Part shown: positions 20,499 to 26,732 of the stretch, one piece after another | Position numbering within the stretch: the stretch's first letter is position 1 | How the letters are laid out: each line of letters starts with the position of its first letter | DNA from: a virus | DNA: 26,732 nt | IMG/VR virus record: IMGVR_UViG_3300037245_000622 | Span: 1 to 26,732 of that record | Strand: one strand, 5' to 3' | Notes under the pieces: model-generated | Told to the model about the DNA's origin: nothing | The model's input: only the letters and a program-made list of their open reading frames with translations | Database searches by the model: none | Translations under genes and position numbers: made by a program

Positions 20499-22742
20499 CT
20501 ACTTTAATTCACATGAACCACCAGCACACGCAACAATTTCACGATGTATGGTGTTGTCGTCGAATTCACTCAATGACGTATAATCGACATTCTGATACCC
20601 ATCAGTATAGTTTGCCCAAATAGCTTCATCATCAGATGAATTTACTTTTTCATGTGGTGCTTGTTCATATATGGTTCCAGTTTCTGATTCGTCCGGTAAC
20701 ATTGATACACCAGTGAAATATTCTTTGTTCTCATAAATGTAATCACACACATCATCCCATTCATCCGACTTAACGGTGATTGTATTTGATACGTTATGTG
20801 TTAGATCTGGAGTTGAATCCGGTAACGCTGTACCGTTTACTACCCAGTTTATTTGAGTACTCTTGATGATGTCCAAGAACTCTATTGCTGTCATGTCATC
20901 TTTGGTGATTGCATCTTTTGGTGCATTGACACAGAATGTGATTACATCATCAGTTCCATTTGCACCCCATACAGATGTCTCACAGCAGTGTGGGTTCTGT
21001 TCCTTGAAGTGTTTATACACTGGATCGTTTACATTGGCTTGAATGCGTCTGAAGTACCTTTTTGCGTATCTAGGGTGTATTCCACTCGCAGTATTCAGTA
21101 GGATCGATGTTGTACCCTCCGGTTTGACACATGTAACCCTTGCGGCTTGTGGTATATTTATCTTTTTAGCAATCTCCATATTAACTTCAATTGCATAGTG
21201 TGACATCATTGTTTGAATCACTGGATCTAATGTGATTTGTGGGTTATCCATCATACCTGTAATTGATAACCCAAGTAAAGATTCACGTCTACATATTTCT
21301 TCCGTGTATTTACCAAGATATGGGAATTTATTATAACCCGCTTGACATGTTCCAATGATCGCTGAAGCTTTTACCGCAATCGTGAAGTCATCAACACTTT
21401 TTAACATACCACCATTGATACTGGTTAGGTTGCAGAACTGGAACCCCGTGGTTTGTTCATCTAACGTTTCACCATCAGGCATTGTATACCCTTTCGGTAA
21501 ATATGGATTCAACCCAATTTCGACACATGGATTTGTCCCAGTATCAGTGTTATTAACAAAATAGAATGCGGGTTCACCAAACGCTTTCTGTGTTTCAAAT
21601 ATACGCTTAAACTGATCCTTACTTGTTTCTGATCTAATCAATTTAACCGAATTGTTTGACCGTCCACGTTGTGGGTCAGTCTCAAACCATTTACCAGTTT
21701 TGGCATTCATCATGTCAATGTCATCTGGACTGAATAAACAAATTGTTGCTGAACGTCTCACACCACCCGCTAACACTGCATCAGCACTATGCATAACAAT
21801 ATCATATGCTTCGATTGGTTTAAGTTGTCCGTCACGGGTTGCTACATCATCTAATATCGTCCTGACTTTTTCGATTGCTCGTCTCAGTGGGATATGACTT
21901 GGTGCTTTACCACCGCTTGAAATTGGTTCACCCTGTTTACGTATCTCAGTGTATATAAATTCGATTGTGTATCCATGGATGTATGACTTAACCAATTCAT
22001 CAATTGAATCAGCCCACCCTTCGATTGTGTCCGGTATGGTGTAGTGTTTAATTTCTTTCATTGATGGTTCTATGAGTTTCGGTAGTTTGTTTATATTTTC
22101 AAATTCAACCGAGAACCCAACACCACAACCTGAAAGTAGTAGGAACATAGTCTCCTTGAAGAAATCGACCCTATCGATAGCTGAGTATGTACAATTGTAT
22201 AATCTTGTATTCTTATCCTCAATTGGCTTACCACCAAACTGCATAGACCGCATTGATGGTAATACTCGTTTTTCACGAACCATTTCGAATGCCCAATTAA
22301 TGTCGTCAATTATTTCTGGGTATTTTCTAATATGCATGTCACGGACACGATCAACCGCTTCATCCCAAGTTTCCCGTCTGTTCAGTTCCGGTATGAATCT
22401 TGAATAACGATTGGTGAAAATATATTCCGACATTGCATTATTGTCGATAGACATACTTTCAATCTTCTTTTTCTCATCACGATTGAGAATGAACATCTTT
22501 GCTTCGTCATATAGTTTTTGATTCATCAACTCACGTTCTACATAATCATTGATGTCATTTGTTGATATGGTATCAGCCCCATTTGACTCAACCATCACCA
22601 TAACACCTTCAACGATTTCAGCCATATCATATTCAGTTATCTCGAAATCACTTTCATCAAATACACATTTTAAAGCATTTATGATCTTATCTCTTTCGAA
22701 TTCCACTTCACGACCATCACGCTTAATCACTCTAACTACCAT
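20499..22742 (-). CDS. nrdJ: Adenosylcobalamin-dependent (class II) ribonucleotide reductase, monomeric type, 747 aa
   Basis: Reduces ribonucleotides to deoxyribonucleotides for phage replication using coenzyme B12, in aerobic or anaerobic cells. Residues 3-85 form an ATP-cone (VIKRDGREVEFERDKI). Core: TRLYNCTYSAID (Cys184), LLLSGCGVGFSVEF, ADAVLAGGVRRSATI, and active-site NPCVEIG (Cys406 for the thiyl radical, Glu408), then FQFCNLTS (Cys437). LLGLSITGMMDNP and the C-terminal pair ACAGGSC (Cys739, Cys744) are typical of the Lactobacillus-type monomeric enzyme. Odd points: Val in place of the usual Gly in NPCGE, and an ATP-cone, which the L. leichmannii enzyme lacks. GGAG precedes the ATG. It is preceded by a terminator and promoter. 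Confidence 0.92.
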   Translation of the reverse strand: MVVRVIKRDGREVEFERDKIINALKCVFDESDFEITEYDMAEIVEGVMVMVESNGADTISTNDINDYVERELMNQKLYDEAKMFILNRDEKKKIESMSIDNNAMSEYIFTNRYSRFIPELNRRETWDEAVDRVRDMHIRKYPEIIDDINWAFEMVREKRVLPSMRSMQFGGKPIEDKNTRLYNCTYSAIDRVDFFKETMFLLLSGCGVGFSVEFENINKLPKLIEPSMKEIKHYTIPDTIEGWADSIDELVKSYIHGYTIEFIYTEIRKQGEPISSGGKAPSHIPLRRAIEKVRTILDDVATRDGQLKPIEAYDIVMHSADAVLAGGVRRSATICLFSPDDIDMMNAKTGKWFETDPQRGRSNNSVKLIRSETSKDQFKRIFETQKAFGEPAFYFVNNTDTGTNPCVEIGLNPYLPKGYTMPDGETLDEQTTGFQFCNLTSINGGMLKSVDDFTIAVKASAIIGTCQAGYNKFPYLGKYTEEICRRESLLGLSITGMMDNPQITLDPVIQTMMSHYAIEVNMEIAKKINIPQAARVTCVKPEGTTSILLNTASGIHPRYAKRYFRRIQANVNDPVYKHFKEQNPHCCETSVWGANGTDDVITFCVNAPKDAITKDDMTAIEFLDIIKSTQINWVVNGTALPDSTPDLTHNVSNTITVKSDEWDDVCDYIYENKEYFTGVSMLPDESETGTIYEQAPHEKVNSSDDEAIWANYTDGYQNVDYTSLSEFDDNTIHREIVACAGGSCELK

Positions 22743-22777
22743 TACATATCTCCATATTACTCATTAAATTGTATACC

Positions 22778-22797
22778 ATTATACGCTACCACATTGT
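22778..22797 (-). promoter_or_regulatory. Candidate promoter for the ribonucleotide reductase gene
   Basis: Minus strand carries GTGGTAGCGTATAATGG, with TATAAT at 22783-22778, 36 bases before the ATG. The GTGGT plus GTATAATGG arrangement is shared with the polymerase promoter. No consensus -35 is seen, so it may need an activator or the second sigma factor. Confidence 0.45.
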
Positions 22798-22807
22798 TTA
22801 AAACCAA

Positions 22808-22841
22808 TAAAAACACCCGAAAATTAATTCCGGTGTTTTGT
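22808..22841 (-). terminator. Hairpin terminator after the GAF-like gene
   Basis: On the minus strand AAACACC-GGAA pairs with TTC-GGGTGTTT across an AT-rich loop and is followed by a T-run. It ends the 22880-23623 transcript ahead of the reductase promoter. Confidence 0.8.
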
Positions 22842-22879
22842 TTTTATGTAGTTAGTTACATATTAAAGTGTTGTGGTGA

Positions 22880-23623
22880 TTACTTACCATTCTCTATTGT
22901 TGACAACATCTGTGATACCATTGCGGATGTGTCACATAATGTTTTCGAGTTTGTTGCTAATAAACATTCAGACATCTCACCATCAGAACAAAACTCAACC
23001 ATTATATAACCAACAACTTGGTTATCAATATTAACGATTGGAGATGCTAACCCGAATTTTGTTGATCTGTTCAACATCAATGCATGAAAATATGTGTTTG
23101 AAATTTTATCAGTATCGATCCGATAAATACCTAAACCTGATGCACACTCTAGGTTACCATCATCATTACTACAGTGACATGGTTCAACATGGGTTATACC
23201 GTCTGATTTAGATTTATTAACTAGTGCCGATATCAACGGTGTTAGAAGTGATGCTTTAATATCCTGTACGTTTGCAATCTCAGATGATACACCATTCTCA
23301 CATATCTCATGGGTGTTTGATACTTTCCATATCGGATTATTTGTTGAGAATGTGTTACCGTTATGGAATTGGAATAAACCAATTCTTGAGGCTTTAACAT
23401 TGAATAGGATTCTAGTTAACTCTTTATATATATCTGAGTCACATTTAATTGATTCAGGCATCTTACTTTTATAAGAAGGTTTGAAACCGTTAACGATTGC
23501 ATTTATGACTTCTTTGGTCATATCCGATTTAATTTTTTTAATAATTGCGACTAGTGCCGTTAATAAAAGAAGTCCAATAAGACCACCCATATGTTGTACT
23601 AATCCGTTTAAAAGTGATTCCAT
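22880..23623 (-). CDS. Membrane-anchored GAF-like domain protein, 247 aa
   Basis: One N-terminal membrane helix (LIGLLLLTALVAIIKKI, residues ~14-30) followed by a cytoplasmic domain whose segments ASRIGLFQFHNGNTFST, WKVSNTHEICENGVSS, KFGLASPIVNIDNQVVGYIM and VEFCSDGE follow the order of a GAF-type sensor fold. The FHNG motif recurs in membrane proteins of large phages, whose function is unknown to me. It contains nine cysteines, a high number, including EPCHCSN and LECASG, which could bind metal or sense redox state. Start: the frame opens at a TTG, but the ATG at 23623 has GGAG six bases upstream. A late promoter octamer at 23656-23663 points to late expression. Confidence 0.55.
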   Translation of the reverse strand: MESLLNGLVQHMGGLIGLLLLTALVAIIKKIKSDMTKEVINAIVNGFKPSYKSKMPESIKCDSDIYKELTRILFNVKASRIGLFQFHNGNTFSTNNPIWKVSNTHEICENGVSSEIANVQDIKASLLTPLISALVNKSKSDGITHVEPCHCSNDDGNLECASGLGIYRIDTDKISNTYFHALMLNRSTKFGLASPIVNIDNQVVGYIMVEFCSDGEMSECLLATNSKTLCDTSAMVSQMLSTIENGK

Positions 23624-23655
23624 GTGAAGCTCCAAAAAAGTTATACTGGTAATAC

Positions 23656-23663
23656 TATTTATA
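23656..23663 (-). promoter_or_regulatory. T4-type late promoter octamer for the GAF-like gene
   Basis: Minus strand reads TATAAATA 33 bases before the ATG at 23623, just beyond the holin-like gene. Confidence 0.65.
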
Positions 23664-23704
23664 CAAAAAACACGATTATGTGTAATACCATGTTATGTAT
23701 ATAT

Positions 23705-24136
23705 TTACCTAGTAACCTTTGAGAAACCAGAACCAAAAACGAAACCAACCACCGACATCACTGACATTCTAACCCATTCTGGATATACCAAACCTTCAGC
23801 TTGGATAACATTATATGCTTTACCCCATTTAATGAACCCCCATAAGAATTCATGTTGTGGTGCATCTTGTATAATACTTACTGGTATATCGAAGAATGGT
23901 GCAACCAATAACCCACCAAACGCAATTGTGATTATAATCAAACCAATTGTCTTTCGTAAAAATGGTGAACCACGTTTAGCCGCTTCGTTTGCGTTTTTAT
24001 TTGCTTGATCATCCCTCTTGATTTGCATCTCAAGAAGACCCATCATATCAGCATGTTTTTGTGCATTCATCTTCATGATGAATGAACCAACGGTTGTTGT
24101 CAACATTACTATAGTTTCTACTGGTAATCCAAACAT
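23705..24136 (-). CDS. Holin-like membrane protein, 143 aa
   Basis: Three hydrophobic segments: residues ~5-22 (PVETIVMLTTTVGSFIMKM), ~66-85 (TIGLIIITIAFGGLLVAPFF) and ~122-138 (MSVMSVVGFVFGSGFSK), with a charged helical stretch between the first two (QIKRDDQANKNANEAAKRG). This resembles three-helix phage holin-like proteins in which a helix precedes a RK-T-GxxxxxxxF membrane segment. A holin would permit lysis at a set time. GGGAG precedes the ATG. Neighbours encode an envelope protease-like protein, a DUF1353 protein and a secreted protease, consistent with a lysis or envelope cluster. Not proven to be a holin. Confidence 0.6.
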   Translation of the reverse strand: MFGLPVETIVMLTTTVGSFIMKMNAQKHADMMGLLEMQIKRDDQANKNANEAAKRGSPFLRKTIGLIIITIAFGGLLVAPFFDIPVSIIQDAPQHEFLWGFIKWGKAYNVIQAEGLVYPEWVRMSVMSVVGFVFGSGFSKVTR

Positions 24137-24145
24137 AATAACTCC

Positions 24146-24688
24146 CTAAAAATTAGTCCAATCAGCGTTCTTTATCTCCGATGATTTAAGTTTATATTCA
24201 CCATCTTGATTAGGCCAGCAATCGAAGAATACACTCTTACCTTTCTTGACATAACACTCAACACATACATGACCCTTCTTATCCTTCCTGATAAATGAGA
24301 ACGGTGCAATACCCAAACCTAACCCATGTTGGTCACCAACGTTTATATAAAACCATTCCTTCATCAATGTACACATACGTTCAGCATAATCATCACAATC
24401 TCGCCATCTATATACATTATTAGATAGTTTCCAATCAGTTTGTTTCATCTGGTCATGAGCATATCTAGCTGATGTCAACAGTTCATCCATTGTCGGTTTG
24501 TAATATTTGGAATCAACCTGTCTGGAACCAATCTTCCACACCTTCTGTAAAAACACAGTCAAACCAGTAAAACATAAGATATTCAAACCAGCCATATCCC
24601 AGTAATCAAACACTGAGAACGATAGACCGACCTGAATAATTGAATACACTGCCATAATGGCTATACATATTATCATTTTACTTTTCAT
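24146..24688 (-). CDS. Membrane-anchored transglutaminase-fold cysteine peptidase-like protein, 180 aa
   Basis: Two N-terminal hydrophobic segments (residues ~4-26 and ~32-50) followed by a domain with a Cys-His-Asp set in transglutaminase-like order: YRWRDCDDYAERM (Cys98), KKGHVCVECYV (His140) and VFFDCWPN (Asp156). Such phage proteins are thought to cleave or amidate peptide or peptidoglycan bonds. If the anchoring places the domain outside the membrane, it could act on the cell wall during lysis; if inside, on a cytoplasmic target. It overlaps the DUF1353 gene by 11 bases. The catalytic triad is seen in sequence; substrate unknown. Confidence 0.65.
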   Translation of the reverse strand: MKSKMIICIAIMAVYSIIQVGLSFSVFDYWDMAGLNILCFTGLTVFLQKVWKIGSRQVDSKYYKPTMDELLTSARYAHDQMKQTDWKLSNNVYRWRDCDDYAERMCTLMKEWFYINVGDQHGLGLGIAPFSFIRKDKKGHVCVECYVKKGKSVFFDCWPNQDGEYKLKSSEIKNADWTNF

Positions 24689-25109
24689 AACGTTTCATCA
24701 CCTTTAATTTTAATAGTTTCCTTATAAAGTTAGATATAAATATACCAAAGTACCAATAAAATTCAACACTTAAATACATCACATACCGTATTAGTCGCTT
24801 AACCTTCAACACCTTCATTGCCTCTTTAAAAATCATATTGATTTGATGATAGGTGAAATCATGTTTATCCATATTATCAATTAACCAATCATGTACAATT
24901 GTTGCTCTACTATATCGACCAACTGGTGGTATAATAGACCAAAATATCCGTGGTACATTTGCTAAGTTTGATCTATAATGATCATCAATTGTTATCATTT
25001 TATGGTAATCAGTTGAATAAAATTCAAACACACCAATAACTTCGAATGGTTTTTCATTCAATGGGACATTATGTATTAAACAACTAAATGGTTTAGTGAA
25101 AGAACTCAT
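24678..25109 (-). CDS. DUF1353 family protein, 143 aa
   Basis: Contains SNLANVPRIFWSIIPPVGRY (48-67), RATIVHDWLID, and IFKEAMKVLKVKRLIRYVMY, matching the DUF1353 pattern TDxASVPRxxWxxxPPxGRY...AAxxHDxLY...FxxAMxxxGV. This family is common in phages and often lies near lysis genes; its biochemical role is not established to my knowledge. The C-terminal ~30 residues are hydrophobic then strongly basic (LSVEFYWYFGIFISNFIRKL), suggesting membrane association. The frame extends to 25121, but the ATG at 25109 has GGGGA five bases upstream and overlaps the protease stop (TAATG), so it is chosen. Confidence 0.8.
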   Translation of the reverse strand: MSSFTKPFSCLIHNVPLNEKPFEVIGVFEFYSTDYHKMITIDDHYRSNLANVPRIFWSIIPPVGRYSRATIVHDWLIDNMDKHDFTYHQINMIFKEAMKVLKVKRLIRYVMYLSVEFYWYFGIFISNFIRKLLKLKVMKRYEK

Positions 25110-25909
25110 TACAATCCCCATCCTCTATTTACGGGCATCAAATCTGCATGTATGCAGTGGAAACCCTTGACGGATGTAATCACACCGATGAGTACAGGGT
25201 TGCCTTCTACAATGACGAACACGGGGTCACCCGAATCCCCTATGTATAAACCGAGTGCGCTCCCCCATCCACCACCGAACTCGCGTACCTGATAGATATT
25301 CACACAGACCGGAACTCCATTCTGTTTGAGTACTGTGAATGGTACGTGGTTACTGTACCAACTCCACCCCCCTAAATCAAAGTAGCTTTGGAAGTTAATA
25401 GGAGCTAATGTGCAGGGTTTAATCGGTAAGTCCCTATCTAGTTCCATGAAGCAATAGTCATACACACCAGTCGTACCGTCTGACATGATGATTGGCGTAC
25501 CGTCTTCCCCGTAAATCGTATCATACGCAACATTAACCACAACCGCTGTATATGCTCCGAATATCATCTTCTCACCAACCTGATGATGCCAATGCTCACA
25601 ACTAACCGCAATATTCGGTGCAACCAAAGTGGCTCGCTTACCTTCCGTTGTGGTAAAGGAGTAGTCGATCTGCTTGTAGTAGTTGGTACAGTCCTGAACT
25701 GCGATCACCATATCAAACGGGGTTACTTTGATTTCAGTGGTGTAGAACTCGCTATCCTCAATACTCAAGAGGGTTTGAGTGGATACTTCAACCTGATTAG
25801 TCAAAGACCCACGACTCGTCACAAGTTCAACCTTCACGGTTCCACCATAACACACCCCATAAAATAAATTCATCAATATGATGATTGCTATGATGGATCG
25901 ATTCAACAT
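25109..25909 (-). CDS. Secreted trypsin-like serine protease, 266 aa
   Basis: Signal peptide at residues 1-~22 (a basic start, then IIAIIILMNLFYGVCYGG), so export across the inner membrane is expected. A chymotrypsin-fold triad is visible: His106 in IAVSCEHWHH, Asp151 in VYDYCFMELD and Ser226 in GDSGDP (usual GDSGGP has Gly where Asp228 lies here). Five cysteines near the core could form disulphides in the periplasm. The gene is about 50% GC in sampled lines while its neighbours run at 22-35%, pointing to recent acquisition. AGGA lies seven bases before the ATG. It is followed in the same operon by DUF1353, transglutaminase-like and holin-like genes. Target protein unknown. Confidence 0.8.
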   Translation of the reverse strand: MLNRSIIAIIILMNLFYGVCYGGTVKVELVTSRGSLTNQVEVSTQTLLSIEDSEFYTTEIKVTPFDMVIAVQDCTNYYKQIDYSFTTTEGKRATLVAPNIAVSCEHWHHQVGEKMIFGAYTAVVVNVAYDTIYGEDGTPIIMSDGTTGVYDYCFMELDRDLPIKPCTLAPINFQSYFDLGGWSWYSNHVPFTVLKQNGVPVCVNIYQVREFGGGWGSALGLYIGDSGDPVFVIVEGNPVLIGVITSVKGFHCIHADLMPVNRGWGL

Positions 25910-25918
25910 TATTATATC

Positions 25919-26713
25919 CTATTGATAAAACTTATTATAAAACCACGGATTATTAGCAACAATTTGTTCAGACACCTGTCTCCCAAGTATATCATTATAT
26001 CTAATTGGTGACGGTTTAACTACGGGTTTAATTTCATGATTACCAAATACACCATGAATTTCGTGATTTTCTTCAACTTCTTTGACTACGTTTTTGAAAT
26101 CGTGTGTAAATTGTGTCATACCTAGATAATCATAAATACCACTCATAGTACCTTTAGGATCGGTTGTGAGGTCTTCAAACCTAACACAATGAATACTATC
26201 TAGGTTACCCCGAATATCGGCATCATTAAGCCGTTGAAGTGCTGTAGCGATATGAGAGTTATTCAACCATTCCTGAACACGCTGTTCAACCATCAAATGT
26301 CCACCAATTGGAAGGTGTTGATTTTCTCTCCATACAAGTTCCTGACTTACCATTACTTCACGGAGATCACGAACCATACAAATCATTTTAGGCGTTTCAC
26401 CCATGATATTGGTCAACCACTCATGTACGATCATCCACCCTCTGGATTTATCACAAACGTTCAGTCTATCCGTAATTGGCTCATAGAAACCGTCCATCGC
26501 ACTTCTACATGAATGAAGCATCGCCTGTCTCATCAACTCTGTTGGTTGACTCTTTACTTCAGGCATTTCCATATGGTTTTTAATTCCTTCACAGAATCCC
26601 AATAATGGACTTGTTGGTGATCCATAAATCTCAGGATTTTGGTGAAGAATAACTTGAAGTAGTTCACTACCAGATCTTGGCATACTACTATTAAACATAA
26701 ACTTTTTACTCAT
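25919..26713 (-). CDS. Sulfotransferase-like protein, 264 aa
   Basis: Transfers sulfate from PAPS to an acceptor. Residues 6-22 (MFNSSMPRSGSELLQVILHQ) hold the 5' phosphosulfate-binding loop (PRSGSxxL), and MICMVRDLREVMVSQ (~110) the 3' phosphate-binding motif (RDLxxVxxS). HPNPEI-like HQNPEIYGS follows the family's usual order. Sulfotransferase genes of this type are frequent in marine T4-like phages. The frame opens from a TTG at 26719, but the ATG at 26713 has AAGG eight bases upstream and is chosen. It precedes the protease gene by nine bases. Acceptor unknown; it may modify surface glycans together with the glycosyltransferases. Confidence 0.82.
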   Translation of the reverse strand: MSKKFMFNSSMPRSGSELLQVILHQNPEIYGSPTSPLLGFCEGIKNHMEMPEVKSQPTELMRQAMLHSCRSAMDGFYEPITDRLNVCDKSRGWMIVHEWLTNIMGETPKMICMVRDLREVMVSQELVWRENQHLPIGGHLMVEQRVQEWLNNSHIATALQRLNDADIRGNLDSIHCVRFEDLTTDPKGTMSGIYDYLGMTQFTHDFKNVVKEVEENHEIHGVFGNHEIKPVVKPSPIRYNDILGRQVSEQIVANNPWFYNKFYQ

Positions 26714-26732
26714 TGACAATACCTTAACTTTT

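Noticed and set aside
1-26732. tRNA genes, CRISPR arrays, insertion sequences, phage integrase
   Set aside because: Looked for in the gaps and genes and not seen; intergenic gaps are too short for tRNA clusters, and no transposase or integrase motif appears.

Overview
The window is one contiguous piece of a tailed-phage genome of the T4-like myovirus type, most likely infecting a marine Gram-negative (gammaproteobacterial-type) host. It carries the T4 head module in minus-strand order (portal, prohead protease, small core protein, scaffold, major capsid protein), a family B DNA polymerase, a gp55-type late sigma factor, and repeated perfect copies of the T4 late promoter octamer TATAAATA just upstream of genes. 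The base composition is AT-rich, genes are tightly packed, and stop/start overlaps of the form TAATG recur. I saw no tRNA genes, insertion sequences or CRISPR arrays. No gene-free stretch exceeds about 140 bases.

Layout, left to right. (a) 1-2487, all minus strand: a truncated nicotinamide phosphoribosyltransferase (NadV) and a bifunctional NMN adenylyltransferase/Nudix protein (NadM/NatV type). Together they form a two-enzyme NAD+ salvage route of the kind known to rebuild NAD+ during NAD-depleting host defence. Three tiny envelope genes lie between them: a type IV prepilin-like protein, a lipoprotein and a small membrane protein. (b) 2563-6684, minus strand except the gp55-like gene at 3588-4091: a run of mostly unrecognised small genes. 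Seven consecutive minus-strand products have N termini resembling the T4 capsid-targeting sequence (as in the internal proteins IPI-III), so this may be a set of proteins packaged in the head and delivered with the DNA. One carries a SWIM-type zinc motif. (c) 6789-7738, plus strand: a CxxC protein and a possible small terminase subunit, starting from a divergent cluster of late promoters. (d) 7816-12794, minus strand: the head assembly module. (e) 12847-20438, minus strand: DNA polymerase, a small conserved-type protein, a protein with two tandem GroES-like domains, two glycosyltransferases, a second sigma factor containing region 4, and several small genes. (f) 20499-22742: a monomeric B12-dependent (class II) ribonucleotide reductase. 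(g) 22880-26713: a membrane/lysis-like cluster with a membrane-anchored GAF-like protein, a holin-like protein, a membrane-anchored transglutaminase-fold protein, a DUF1353 protein, a secreted trypsin-like protease of strikingly higher GC, and a sulfotransferase.

How it fits together. The phage brings nucleotide supply (class II reductase), NAD+ supply, its own polymerase, two sigma factors for staged transcription, a chaperonin cofactor for capsid folding, and enzymes that modify glycans or other targets. Late transcription through TATAAATA appears to serve the head genes, the putative internal-protein genes, the GAF-like gene and, unexpectedly, nadM. Most functional calls rest on motifs read by eye. 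The order and strand of genes, motifs, terminators and promoter octamers are seen directly in the sequence.
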